This document shows positions 1-7,376 of a stretch of DNA of 10,542 bases, piece after piece. Position 1 is the stretch's first letter. Every line of letters starts with the position of its first letter. The notes under the pieces were generated by a model. The model had not been told where the DNA came from, did no database searches, and saw only the letters and a list, made by a program, of their open reading frames with translations. The stretch comes from Spirochaetia bacterium (GTDB taxonomy: Bacteria; Spirochaetota; Spirochaetia; Treponematales; Breznakiellaceae). The stretch lies in NCBI GenBank assembly GCA_026002305.1, contig BOBI01000075.1, positions 1 through 10,542 of the forward strand, in the 5' to 3' direction. A program made the translations under genes and the position numbers.

Positions 1-174
1 CGCGGTAGTTCATAGCTAAAACAGATTAAGTATACTATAATAATACAACATTCCGGCCAAAAGTTATAATTACCCCTTGCCGCCTGAAACCTCTTCCGCT
101 ATATAATCCGCGATAAGTGCGGCGGCTCGGTTGCGGGGGGCGGGGTATTTCAGGCGGGGCCTCAGTCAATAAAT
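1..174. other. AT-rich leader with three TATAAT boxes, no intact gene
   Basis: This stretch has stop codons in all three forward frames and no recognisable end of an upstream gene. It contains three perfect TATAAT hexamers (36-41, 65-70, 102-107). The last has a TTGCCG 19 bases upstream (77-82), a poor but possible -35. In the frame of the following gene the reading is open from base 88 (after the TGA at 85-87), and the peptide just before the GTG at 175 (VFQAGPQSIN) continues naturally into the downstream protein. The homologous coding sequence therefore seems to extend upstream of the first usable start codon, but no signal peptide can be read in any frame. Confidence 0.4.
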
Positions 175-1020
175 GTGAATCCCGCGCTTACGGCGCCTCT
201 TCAGCGGGTGTCGGCGGCGCTTGGCTGGACGGGGCTAATTCAAACCCGCTACGGATACAAATTTGGCGACGCATTTTTTGTGGGGGCGCTTTTGCCTACA
301 CGCTTTGGGGTGTGGACGGCTACTTTTAACGGTTCTTTTATTCCGGTATGGCAATTACCTTACGGCAACTCGTTTGTGGGGCGCGTAGGCTGGTCGCGGG
401 ATTTAACAGACAATATATTTTTGGGCGCGAGCATTTATTCAGGCGGGTTGGTCGGCGATTCTGATTCTGATTGGGCGCTTGCGGCAGACCTTGGTTTTAC
501 CTACGTGTTTGGGGATTGGAGCATTTTTAAAAACATGAGGGCTTCCGCTGTGGCCGCAAACTTGGGAAAGAACTTTAATCCTAAAACCGGACCGGGGGAA
601 TTTCCTTCAATAGCTACACTAAAATTGGGCTTTGCCTCGCTCTTTGTTGAAACCGGTAATTTTACGGCCGGTTTTTCGTTTGATGTAGGTTTTCCATCTT
701 TTCAGAATTTTACGCTCGGCTTTGGCGTCGATATGAAAATAATAAAAATTATTACGGTATCGGTGGGCTGGGATATGAATACGCGCGAGATTGTCCGTGA
801 TATGGGGATGAATTTGCCTTTTATAGGAATAAGCGTTAATTGGACGGCGAATACGGGCAAATCGGGGTTAATGACAAAGCAGGGTTGGCAGACGACGGAC
901 TTTGCCTTCTCCGGTTTGTGGCAGCAAAATACCCGCGGTTTGCAGACGGTTTCCGTTGGGGCTCAGGCGGATTTCGGCGGCAAGGATACCGATGCTCCCG
1001 AAATTATAATCGGGGATTAG
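175..1020 (+). CDS. Beta-rich outer-membrane-type protein, N-terminus uncertain
   Basis: The protein is 281 residues from the GTG at 175. It is rich in alternating aromatic/hydrophobic and glycine/asparagine stretches (for example FGVWTATFNGSF, TLGFGVDMK, ITVSVGWDMN) with no hydrophobic helices, which is the usual look of a transmembrane beta-barrel. It most resembles the conserved treponemal barrel-like proteins of the UPF0164/FadL-like type; this is pattern recognition, not an alignment. Such proteins normally have a signal peptide, which is missing here. The open frame runs back to base 88 and encodes GGSVAGGGVFQAGPQSIN just before the GTG, which looks like the start of a mature barrel protein. 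The 5' end is therefore probably truncated or frameshifted, or the real start lies outside what can be read. It ends 5 bases before the Ig-repeat/OmpA gene, so the two probably act together in the outer membrane. Confidence 0.5.
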   Translation: MNPALTAPLQRVSAALGWTGLIQTRYGYKFGDAFFVGALLPTRFGVWTATFNGSFIPVWQLPYGNSFVGRVGWSRDLTDNIFLGASIYSGGLVGDSDSDWALAADLGFTYVFGDWSIFKNMRASAVAANLGKNFNPKTGPGEFPSIATLKLGFASLFVETGNFTAGFSFDVGFPSFQNFTLGFGVDMKIIKIITVSVGWDMNTREIVRDMGMNLPFIGISVNWTANTGKSGLMTKQGWQTTDFAFSGLWQQNTRGLQTVSVGAQADFGGKDTDAPEIIIGD

Positions 1021-1025
1021 CAATA

Positions 1026-4000
1026 ATGAAAAATATATTTAAGTTTGTGCTGCTTGGCGCGGCGGCCGTTCTTTTTACATCGGCCGGCGATTCGGCTGCG
1101 GATACGATAGCGGACACAAGTAAAACAGTTTACATTTCGCCTAACAACGACGGCGTTAAAGATAGGCTTGTGGTTCCGTTTAAAATTGCGGACAAACGCT
1201 ACATTACCGAATGGCAGTTTATTATTTCGGACGCAAACGGAAAAACCGTGCGGACGATTCTTAATAAAGAAAGCCGTCCCGTCCCCGTGAGCGTTCAGGA
1301 ATTTTTCAAACGGCTTATAACCCCTAAAAAAAGTGTTGATATACCTGCCAATATAATTTGGGACGGCACGGATGACATGGGCTCCGTAGTGCCCGATGGC
1401 AGCTATTTTTACCGTATTGCCGCCTTTGACGATAGCAAAAATAAAAGCGAATCGCCAAAATCGGAAGTTGTTGTTGACTGCACACCCCCTGAAATTGTGC
1501 TGGTTCAGCCTACAAGCACGGAAAAATTCTTTGGCGAGGGGGCTAAAGCGGTTTTGCGGATAAAACAATCCGGCAGTGTGGAAGACCTTTGGACTGCCAA
1601 TGCGGTAACTGTTGCCGGAAACACGGTGCGCAGTTGGCAGGTTAAGGATAGCAGCCCCGCCGACATTAACTGGGACGGCACGGACGCTTCAAATGTACCG
1701 GTTGCCGACGGTGTTTACGGGTATTCTATCGAAAGCACAGACCGCGCCGGTAATAAATCGGCGGCGCGTATCAATAACATTGTTTATTCAGGTGAGAAGC
1801 CCGTTCCTGCAATTTTAATTAGCGGCAGCAGGTATTTTTCACCTGAAACCGATAGCAGTCAGAAAAATATCACCCTTGTACCGCAAATTCCTGCGGGAAG
1901 CGCGGGAAATTCGCTGCAAACATGGACTGTTGAAATTGTAGACGGTAATAATAACGTGAAAAAACGATTTTCCGGCAATGGTAATGTCGTCAAGAGCATT
2001 GTGTTTGATGGTTATGATGATGCGGGGAGGCTGGCGGGCGAGGGCGAATACCGCGCTATAGTCAGTGCCGTGTATTTGAACGGGTATCAAACACCGGGTG
2101 TGGGTTCGCCGGATTTTATCCTTGACAGAACAAAACCGCAGGCATCCATTACCTTAAAAGACAATATTTTCAGTCCCGATGGTAACAGCGATAAAGATAC
2201 TATCGTGATTACACAAAAACTTTCAGACGAGAATGCGCCGTGGTTCGGCGAAATTCACAACGCGCAGGGACAGGTTGTCCGTCTCTTTGAGCTTGGCGGC
2301 AAACCGCCGGAGTCGCTGGAATGGAACGGCATTGGAGATGATGTCGCGCTTTGCCCCGACGGTACTTATACTTACCTTACCCGTTGTACCGATTTAGCAG
2401 GAAACTTTCAGGCGGCGACAAGCGCGGTCTTTATGCTCGATACAAGCAAAACGGAGCTGCTTGTTTCGATAACGCCTGATTATTTCTCGCCGAATGGCGA
2501 TAGCGTTCAAGATACGGTGCGCTTTAGCCCGCAGGTCAAAAGCGAAAGCGGCATAGCCGGTTATGAATTAACCGTGAAAAATAGCGCAGGGACTGTGGTT
2601 CGCACATTTTCAGGTAATGGGCCGCTGCCCGCCTCGATAATATGGGACGGCAGGACCGGGACGGGGGCTGCCGCGCCTGACGGTGATTACAGTATTGAGT
2701 TGACGGCAACCGCGCGGAACGGCAGCAGGTCCAGGGCGGGCGGGCAAAAGTTTGTACTGGACACGACGCCGCCTTCCGCAGAGGTTGCGGCTGAATACAG
2801 TCTGTTTTCGCCGGATAACGACACATTTAAGGACACAGTGCCGCTTGTTATCAATACAAGTGTGGAAAGGCTGTGGACGCTTACGGTAGCGCCGGTAACT
2901 TCGGGGGCAAAACCTGTTCGTACGGTTGCATGGTATAACACAAGCGTCCCATCATACCAGTGGGATGGTTTTGACGATTCCGGCAATGTTGTGCCGGACG
3001 GCAATTATACGATAACGCTTGCCGCGCAGGACGAAGCGGGAAACCGGGGAAGCGCCGGTGTGCGTAATATCATGGTTGATAACAGGCCGGTACGCGCATG
3101 GGTAACCGCGCTGCATGAAACCATTGCGCCTAACGGTAAAACCAAACAGGAAAACTTCGCGTTAACGGCTTCGTTAAAAGAAGGTATAGAAAGCTGGAGT
3201 TTTAACATTGTTTCGGCGGAAAACTTAAACGAAAAGCCGGTGAAAACGGCGGCCGGTGGTGCGGCGGATTTTCCTGTTTCGTTTGACTGGGACGGCAAAA
3301 ACGAAAAAGGCGCGATAGCCGAAGGCATCTTTACAGGCGAGCTAAAAATTGTTTACAACAAGGGTAATCACATTGTTACCGAGTCCCCGGCCTTTGTGTG
3401 CACGGCTCTGCCGCCCTCCATTGCGGTAAAGGTAACGCCTGAATACTTTAGCCCCGACAACGACGGCGTTGACGACGACAGTTTTATCGGCCTTTCAGTT
3501 TCAAGTCTCCTGCCCCTTTCATCGTGGACATTCACCGTGTTTGATCCGCAGGGTAAGAATCCATTTTGGGGTACAACGGGAAAATCTCAGATTACAAAAG
3601 AGCTTGTTTGGAACGGCAAGTCTTCGTCGGGCGGCGAGTTGGTTCAGTCGGCAATGGATTATCCGTGTACATTTACGGTAACCGATGTTGAAGGTCAAAC
3701 CTCCAGTGTTAATTCTATAATTCGTGTTGATGTGCTTGTTGTACGCGATGGCGACAAGCTAAAAATGCAGGTTCCCGCGATTATTTTCCGCGCCGACCAT
3801 GCGGACTTTGTCGCAAAGTCGAAAGACCCGCAGCAAGGTTTGGAACAGGCGGTTATTGATAATAATATCCGTGTACTGCGGCGTATCGCGCAAATCCTAA
3901 AAGATTTTAAAGACTACTCTGTTGTTATCGAGGGACACGCAAATAGCATGACGGGAACAGAGGCAGAGGAAACAAGAGCCTCGCCACAGTGGGGGCCGGC

Positions 4001-4178
4001 GCTTGGGCAGCTTTCCAAGGATCGCGCCGAATTTGTAAAGACGCAGCTTTCCGGTATGGGTATTGCAAAAGCGCGGTTAAGTACCGAAGGTGTGGGAGGC
4101 CGCAAACCCGTTGCCGATCGCAATGACAAAGACGTGAATTGGAAAAACCGCCGTGTAGAATTTATTTTGAACAAGTAA
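1026..4178 (+). CDS. Exported FlgD-like Ig-repeat protein with C-terminal OmpA domain
   Basis: 1050 residues from the ATG at 1026, chosen because it opens a clear signal peptide (MKNIFKFVLLGAAAVLFTSA) and has GGGGA 9 bases upstream; the frame is open further back but there overlaps the preceding gene. Eight FlgD/CHU_C-like Ig units follow. Each contains a W-D/N-G turn (residues about 112, 216, 328, 433, 540, 646, 755, 862), usually followed by a PDG-Y strand and a D-x-A/E-GN strand. Most start with a Y/F-S-P-D/N-x-D motif (as at 37, 271, 382, 487, 594, 808). The C-terminus (about 918-1050) is OmpA-like: IEGHAN at 968-973, LSKDRAEFV, and NRRVEF at 1041-1046. The aspartate that contacts diaminopimelate in canonical GH-T-D motifs is Asn here, while the Arg of the SKDR motif is kept, so peptidoglycan binding may be weakened or altered. 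Probable periplasmic or outer-membrane-associated scaffold, inferred to work with the barrel protein encoded just upstream. Confidence 0.82.
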   Translation: MKNIFKFVLLGAAAVLFTSAGDSAADTIADTSKTVYISPNNDGVKDRLVVPFKIADKRYITEWQFIISDANGKTVRTILNKESRPVPVSVQEFFKRLITPKKSVDIPANIIWDGTDDMGSVVPDGSYFYRIAAFDDSKNKSESPKSEVVVDCTPPEIVLVQPTSTEKFFGEGAKAVLRIKQSGSVEDLWTANAVTVAGNTVRSWQVKDSSPADINWDGTDASNVPVADGVYGYSIESTDRAGNKSAARINNIVYSGEKPVPAILISGSRYFSPETDSSQKNITLVPQIPAGSAGNSLQTWTVEIVDGNNNVKKRFSGNGNVVKSIVFDGYDDAGRLAGEGEYRAIVSAVYLNGYQTPGVGSPDFILDRTKPQASITLKDNIFSPDGNSDKDTIVITQKLSDENAPWFGEIHNAQGQVVRLFELGGKPPESLEWNGIGDDVALCPDGTYTYLTRCTDLAGNFQAATSAVFMLDTSKTELLVSITPDYFSPNGDSVQDTVRFSPQVKSESGIAGYELTVKNSAGTVVRTFSGNGPLPASIIWDGRTGTGAAAPDGDYSIELTATARNGSRSRAGGQKFVLDTTPPSAEVAAEYSLFSPDNDTFKDTVPLVINTSVERLWTLTVAPVTSGAKPVRTVAWYNTSVPSYQWDGFDDSGNVVPDGNYTITLAAQDEAGNRGSAGVRNIMVDNRPVRAWVTALHETIAPNGKTKQENFALTASLKEGIESWSFNIVSAENLNEKPVKTAAGGAADFPVSFDWDGKNEKGAIAEGIFTGELKIVYNKGNHIVTESPAFVCTALPPSIAVKVTPEYFSPDNDGVDDDSFIGLSVSSLLPLSSWTFTVFDPQGKNPFWGTTGKSQITKELVWNGKSSSGGELVQSAMDYPCTFTVTDVEGQTSSVNSIIRVDVLVVRDGDKLKMQVPAIIFRADHADFVAKSKDPQQGLEQAVIDNNIRVLRRIAQILKDFKDYSVVIEGHANSMTGTEAEETRASPQWGPALGQLSKDRAEFVKTQLSGMGIAKARLSTEGVGGRKPVADRNDKDVNWKNRRVEFILNK

Positions 4179-4184
4179 GGAAAA

Positions 4185-4772
4185 ATGAAGGGAAATACTA
4201 AAGTGAAAATTATGATAATTTCGGATTTGCACGGCTCTTTTGAATGGACAAAAAAAGCTATTACACAATTCGATACGTTAAATGCCGACTATCTTTTTAT
4301 TTTGGGTGATGTTCTTTACCACGGGCCGCGTAACGCGCTGCCCGACGGACATTCACCAAAAGATGTGGCGGCGCTTTTGAATCAATATGCGGATAAAATT
4401 ATAGCCGTGCGCGGGAATTGCGAGGCGGAGGTGGATCAGGTAATGCTGAAATTTTCCTGCATGAACAATTACACGCTTTTTGTGGACAATGGCCGCCGCC
4501 TTTTTTTAACGCACGGCCACTTGTTTGATGAGACATCGCTTCCGTTTGCGCTGCCGCCCGATAGCATTTTTTTAAGCGGTCACACCCATATCTGGCGCCT
4601 GTTGGAAAAGGACGGTACAATTTGCTGCAATCCGGGCTCCGTGGCGCTGCCAAAAGCCGCAACTCCGCAGACAGGGTTGCTGCACACCTACGCCCTTTAC
4701 ACGCCAAATTGCATATCGGTCTTTGACCTTGCCGACACCGCAGCGCCGCCGCTAAAGACGCTGGCGATATAG
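4185..4772 (+). CDS. yfcE: YfcE/MJ0936-family metallophosphodiesterase
   Basis: A calcineurin-like, two-metal phosphodiesterase, closely matching the E. coli YfcE pattern from end to end. Metal ligands are visible in order: SDLHG (Asp14, His16), GDVLYHGPRN (Asp42), RGNCEAEVDQ (Asn78), LTHGHLF (His110, His112) and SGHTH (His133, His135), followed by NPGSVALPK. YfcE hydrolyses model phosphodiesters in vitro; its natural substrate is not settled. Counted from the ATG at 4185 it has 195 residues, with TAAGGA only about 4 bases upstream. The GTG at 4203 (189 residues, starting MKIMIISDLHG) has AAGGGA at 4188-4193 with 9-base spacing and fits the family start better, so the true start may be 4203. 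It begins 6 bases after the OmpA-domain gene and is probably co-transcribed with it, though no functional link is evident. Confidence 0.92.
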   Translation: MKGNTKVKIMIISDLHGSFEWTKKAITQFDTLNADYLFILGDVLYHGPRNALPDGHSPKDVAALLNQYADKIIAVRGNCEAEVDQVMLKFSCMNNYTLFVDNGRRLFLTHGHLFDETSLPFALPPDSIFLSGHTHIWRLLEKDGTICCNPGSVALPKAATPQTGLLHTYALYTPNCISVFDLADTAAPPLKTLAI

Positions 4773-4774
4773 CG

Positions 4775-4812
4775 GCGGTGTTAAACCGCTACTTAACAAT
4801 TTTTAATTTTTT
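4775..4812 (+). terminator. Possible weak terminator after yfcE
   Basis: GCGGT (4775-4779) and ACCGC (4785-4789) form a 5-bp stem with a 5-base loop, 2 bases after the yfcE stop. A T-rich run (about 4800-4812) follows, but with an A-rich spacer between stem and T-run. The short stem and displaced T-tract make it a weak candidate. Its place between two apparent transcription units, just ahead of the carD promoter, is the main support. Confidence 0.3.
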
Positions 4813-4821
4813 AGATATTAT
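4793..4821 (+). promoter_or_regulatory. Sigma-70 promoter of the carD operon, leaderless
   Basis: TTAACA (4793-4798, five of six to the -35 consensus) and TATTAT (4816-4821, five of six to the -10 consensus) are separated by exactly 17 bases. The expected transcription start, about 7 bases past the -10 box, falls on the GTG start codon at 4828. No Shine-Dalgarno-like sequence precedes that codon, so a leaderless transcript is the simplest reading. Confidence 0.65.
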
Positions 4822-4827
4822 GTAGAC

Positions 4828-5328
4828 GTGGCAGAAAAGAAATATCCTTTTAAAATAAAGCAAAAAATCGTTTATCCTAGTCAGGGTGTTGGGTTAATTA
4901 ATTCGATAGAAGAAAAAGAATTTAACGGCAAAAAGACCCCTTACTATGTGGTATATGTGGAAGTTACCGACATGACGATTATGGTTCCGGTGGAAAAGGC
5001 CGAGGAGCTTGGGTTGCGCGCTATTGTGCAGCCTTCCGAAGCGGAGCGGGCGCTGGACTTTATCGGCGAGGAATTTGAACCGAACCCATCCGACTGGAAA
5101 TTGCGTTACCAGATGAACATGGATCTGTTAAAAAAGGGCAGTATTATTGATATTGCGGCTATTGTGCGCTCGCTTTACCACCGCAGTAAGGTCAAAGAAC
5201 TGCCTATTCAGGAACGAAAGCTCTACGAATCCGCAAAAAAGCTCTTTGAAGATGAGATTTCCCTATCCCTCAAAAAATCAAAGGTGGATGTAGACGCGCT
5301 TATACATAGCAAGCTAGAAAATAAGTAG
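4828..5328 (+). CDS. carD: CarD-family transcriptional regulator
   Basis: 166 residues starting at GTG 4828. The N-terminal part (about residues 8-66) is the CarD/TRCF RNA-polymerase-interaction fold: KQKIVYPSQGVGLINSIEE, then YYVVYVEVTDMTIMVPVEKAEELGLRAI. The remaining 100 residues form the helical C-terminal DNA-contacting domain (LDFIGEEFEPNPSDWKLRY, then IAAIVRSLYHRSKVKELP and a helix starting ERKLYESAKKLF). In mycobacteria CarD binds the RNA-polymerase beta subunit and stabilises open complexes, particularly at stable-RNA promoters; the same global role is inferred here. Length and domain order are normal for the family. It heads the carD-ispD-ispF-nth operon. There is no in-frame ATG/GTG/TTG just upstream and no ribosome-binding site, while the promoter -10 box ends 6 bases before the GTG, so translation probably starts on a leaderless mRNA. 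Confidence 0.93.
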   Translation: MAEKKYPFKIKQKIVYPSQGVGLINSIEEKEFNGKKTPYYVVYVEVTDMTIMVPVEKAEELGLRAIVQPSEAERALDFIGEEFEPNPSDWKLRYQMNMDLLKKGSIIDIAAIVRSLYHRSKVKELPIQERKLYESAKKLFEDEISLSLKKSKVDVDALIHSKLENK

Positions 5329-5331
5329 AAA

Positions 5332-6072
5332 ATGATGCCGTGCAAGGTTGCCGCTATTATTACAGCAGCGGGTTCTTCGACACGTATGGGCGGGATAAAA
5401 AAGGAATACTGTGTACTAAAAGACTACGCCGGTGTTCCGGCTGCCGGAACCGAAGCATTGACGGTTTTAGGCGCCTGTGTTACAGCATTCGCCTCGTGCG
5501 CTGAAATTAGCGCGATTGTGATTACGGTTCCGGCAAATGCCGAGCAGGGTGAGTGGGCGGCGCGAAAAGCCCTGCCGCCGTCTTTGCTGGGCGGTGCAAG
5601 CAGCGGCGCGCGGACGCCGGTTTTCTTTGTACCCGGCGGCGGATCACGGCGGCTCTCGGTGCATCATGCCTTATCATTTTTGCAAACCGACCCGCCCGAT
5701 TATGTTTTAATTCACGATGGCGCGCGCCCTTGGGTAAGCCCCGACCTTATTAAAAAGGTTATGGAAGCCGCGTTGGAAGCGGGCGCAGTCATTCCTGTTC
5801 TGCCCCTTTTGGAAACGCCTAAAGAACTCGACGGCAAGGGTTTTGTGGTGCGCCACCTGAAACGCGCCGCTTGCGTGGGGGCGCAAACACCGCAGGGCTT
5901 TAGATTCGCCGACATTCTTGCGGCCCACGAAAAAGCGGCGGCGCTGGAGCTGGAGGACGCAAGCGCCGAATGGACGGACGACGCGGAAATATGGGGCGCC
6001 TTTACCGGCCCCGTTGCCGTTGTTACAGGCGAAAAACAAAACAGAAAAATCACCTTTCCGGAGGATCTATGA
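5332..6072 (+). CDS. ispD: 2-C-methyl-D-erythritol 4-phosphate cytidylyltransferase
   Basis: 246 residues; third step of the MEP pathway, making CDP-methylerythritol from MEP and CTP. Visible motifs: AAGSSTRMGGIKKEY (nucleotide-binding loop with lysines, residues 12-26), VLIHDGARPWVS, ETPKEL, the arginine in HLKRAACVGAQTPQGF, TDDAEIWG, and the C-terminal NRKITFPEDL with the substrate-binding Lys239. About 10-15 residues longer than E. coli IspD owing to an alanine/glycine-rich insert around residues 80-95. It starts at ATG 5332 (ATG 5335 is the equal alternative), 3 bases after the carD stop, with no good Shine-Dalgarno, which suggests translation coupled to carD. Its stop overlaps the ispF start as ATGA. 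In T. pallidum, as I recall, the two enzymes are one fused IspDF protein; here they are separate. Confidence 0.93.
   Translation: MMPCKVAAIITAAGSSTRMGGIKKEYCVLKDYAGVPAAGTEALTVLGACVTAFASCAEISAIVITVPANAEQGEWAARKALPPSLLGGASSGARTPVFFVPGGGSRRLSVHHALSFLQTDPPDYVLIHDGARPWVSPDLIKKVMEAALEAGAVIPVLPLLETPKELDGKGFVVRHLKRAACVGAQTPQGFRFADILAAHEKAAALELEDASAEWTDDAEIWGAFTGPVAVVTGEKQNRKITFPEDL
6060..6065 (+). promoter_or_regulatory. Shine-Dalgarno of ispF inside the end of ispD
   Basis: GGAGGA lies 3 bases before the ATG at 6069. The strong match, inside the last ispD codons, together with the ATGA stop/start overlap, fixes the ispF start and argues for separate, coupled translation rather than a fused protein. 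Confidence 0.6.
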
Positions 6073-6596
6073 AGCCGCTAACCGGCAGTGCGCCCTCCCA
6101 ATGCCAGCGCAAAGGCCTGCACATTGGTCTTGGGCGCGACCTGCACCGCCTGGTTCACGGACGCCCCTTTATTTTAGGCGGGGTTACCCTCCCCTGCGAT
6201 TTTGGCGAGGACGGCCATTCGGACGGCGATGTGCTTACCCATGCAATAACCGACGCGCTTTTAGGCGCCGCGTCGACGGACATAGGCGAATTGTTCCCCA
6301 ATACCGACCCGAAATGGAAGGGCGCGCCCTCAATAGAAATGCTAAAAAAAGCGTGGGGGCTTGTTTCGGCAGAGGGTTGGTCCATCATCAATATTGACTG
6401 CGTTGTTAGCTGCGAAAAGCCGGCGGTGCTGCCATTCAGGAACCAAATACGCGATTCACTTGCGGGGGCGCTTTGCATCAATATAGAACAGGTGTTTTTA
6501 AAAGGCAAAACAGGCGAGGGAATCGGCATTATTGGGGAAGGCAGGGCGGTTGAGGCGTTAGCCGTCTGTTTATTGGAGCAAAAAAGTGAAAAATAA
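6069..6596 (+). CDS. ispF: 2-C-methyl-D-erythritol 2,4-cyclodiphosphate synthase
   Basis: 175 residues. IspF cyclises CDP-ME 2-phosphate to ME-cPP with loss of CMP in the MEP isoprenoid pathway, normally as a homotrimer with active-site zinc. The sequence shows GLGRDLHRL (zinc ligands Asp24 and His26), the signature GHSDGDVLTHAITDALLGA with the third ligand His58, DIGELFPNTD, and the C-terminal TGEGIGIIGEGRAVEALA. All key residues are present. The start is ATG 6069, with GGAGGA just upstream and a 4-base ATGA overlap with ispD. The zinc-binding Asp sits about 16 residues further in than in typical stand-alone IspF (about residue 8). The leading MKPLTGSAPSQCQRKG therefore looks like a linker, perhaps left over from a fused IspDF ancestor. 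The 3' end overlaps the start of nth by 11 bases. Confidence 0.94.
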   Translation: MKPLTGSAPSQCQRKGLHIGLGRDLHRLVHGRPFILGGVTLPCDFGEDGHSDGDVLTHAITDALLGAASTDIGELFPNTDPKWKGAPSIEMLKKAWGLVSAEGWSIINIDCVVSCEKPAVLPFRNQIRDSLAGALCINIEQVFLKGKTGEGIGIIGEGRAVEALAVCLLEQKSEK

Positions 6597-7284
6597 CAGC
6601 AAAATCGAAAACAACGCGATAAAATGGGACGAAATAATCGAAATCCTTGAAAACCGGCAGAAAAACCCGGACGGAAACGCCGATAAAGCGCCGTCGGTTA
6701 GCACAATAGCCGAGGTATTTAACCACAACCCTTGGCCGGTTCTGCTTTCCACAATTTTAAGCCTGCGCACAAAAGACGAGGTAACCCTACCCGCCAGCGG
6801 TCGCCTATTGGAAAAAGCCCCCACCCCGGCACGGCTTTTGGAAACCGACAGCCGGTTAGCCGAAAAACTCATATACCCCGTAGGTTTCTACCGGAACAAA
6901 ATAGCAAACCTAAAAAAAATAGCCGCAATTCTAATCGATCAGTATGAGGGCGCTGTACCGCGCACCATGGAAGGGTTGCTTGCACTACCGGGGGTTGGCC
7001 GCAAAACCGCAAACCTCGTGCTTATCGAAGCGTTCGGCTTGGACGGTATCTGTGTGGACACACACGTACACCGCATAAGCAACCGCGCCGGCTGGGTAAG
7101 CACAAAAACACCCGACGACACCGAAATGGCATTACGCGAAATTCTCCCACTCAAATTCTGGAAACGCTTCAACGGCCTACTCGTACTGTACGGTCAAAAC
7201 ACCTGCCGCCCGGTAAGCCCGTTCTGCTCAAAATGCACGCTGGTATCCCACTGTGCCAGAATCAATCTAAGCACCACAAGATAA
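6586..7284 (+). CDS. nth: Endonuclease III, DNA glycosylase/AP lyase
   Basis: 232 residues from GTG 6586, with GGAG 7 bases upstream (6575-6578). Endonuclease III removes oxidised pyrimidines and cleaves abasic sites in base-excision repair. The helix-hairpin-helix LPGVGRKTANLVL carries the catalytic Lys140, and VDTHVHRISNR carries the catalytic Asp158. The C-terminal iron-sulfur loop is intact: Cys207, 214, 217 and 223 in C-x6-C-x2-C-x5-C spacing. The N-terminus is about 20 residues longer than E. coli Nth and rich in Asn/Lys. LSLRTKDE replaces the E. coli SAQATD segment, a form I associate with non-proteobacterial Nth proteins. It overlaps ispF by 11 bases and is the last gene of the carD operon; the operon mates suggest only shared housekeeping expression. 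Confidence 0.94.
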   Translation: MKNNSKIENNAIKWDEIIEILENRQKNPDGNADKAPSVSTIAEVFNHNPWPVLLSTILSLRTKDEVTLPASGRLLEKAPTPARLLETDSRLAEKLIYPVGFYRNKIANLKKIAAILIDQYEGAVPRTMEGLLALPGVGRKTANLVLIEAFGLDGICVDTHVHRISNRAGWVSTKTPDDTEMALREILPLKFWKRFNGLLVLYGQNTCRPVSPFCSKCTLVSHCARINLSTTR

Positions 7285-7340
7285 AAAGTTTACAGGAATA
7301 TTTAACCGGCAGTTAAGCACAAAAATATTTTTGCTTTCGC
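7285..7340. other. AT-rich spacer after nth with small palindromes
   Basis: Short inverted repeats only: TTAAC/GTTAA (7302-7306 and 7312-7316, 5-base loop) and the perfect AT palindrome AAAAATATTTTT (7321-7332), followed by T-rich sequence. The second could serve as a weak terminator of the nth operon, but no GC-rich stem is present. No gene is visible. Confidence 0.25.
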
Positions 7341-7373
7341 TTTTTTCTGCCTTTAACACAAAAACGGCGTGCG
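7341..7373. repeat. Solitary repeat head (H1)
   Basis: TTTTTTCTGCCTTTAACACA and the following bases up to 7365 recur almost identically 50 bases downstream as the left part of the palindromic element at 7377. The sequence continues with CGGCGTGCG (7365-7373) instead of that element's stem arm. Its exact complement CGCACGCCG occurs at 9026-9034 and 9209-9217, and with one transition (a T:G change) at 9394-9402. In each case GCAGAAAAA, the complement of the head start, follows about 15 bases later. It therefore looks like the left end of a unit whose right end lies in the tandem array, beyond the sigma-factor genes. Confidence 0.55.
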
Positions 7374-7376
7374 CCC

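Noticed and set aside
117..329. 70-residue plus-strand frame at the left end, with GTG 117 just past a TATAAT box
   Set aside because: It overlaps the barrel-protein gene in another frame, its composition is not protein-like, and joining it to the main frame gives no signal peptide.
840..1025. Upstream extension of the Ig-repeat/OmpA gene to a TTG start
   Set aside because: It would overlap the barrel gene by 181 bases, and the true start at 1026 opens a clean signal peptide.
1017..1568. Long minus-strand frame of 183 residues opposite the Ig-repeat gene
   Set aside because: Shadow of the strongly supported plus-strand gene; no ribosome-binding site or recognisable domain.
5707..6053. Two overlapping minus-strand frames opposite ispD
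   Set aside because: Shadows of ispD in a GC-rich stretch; no independent support.
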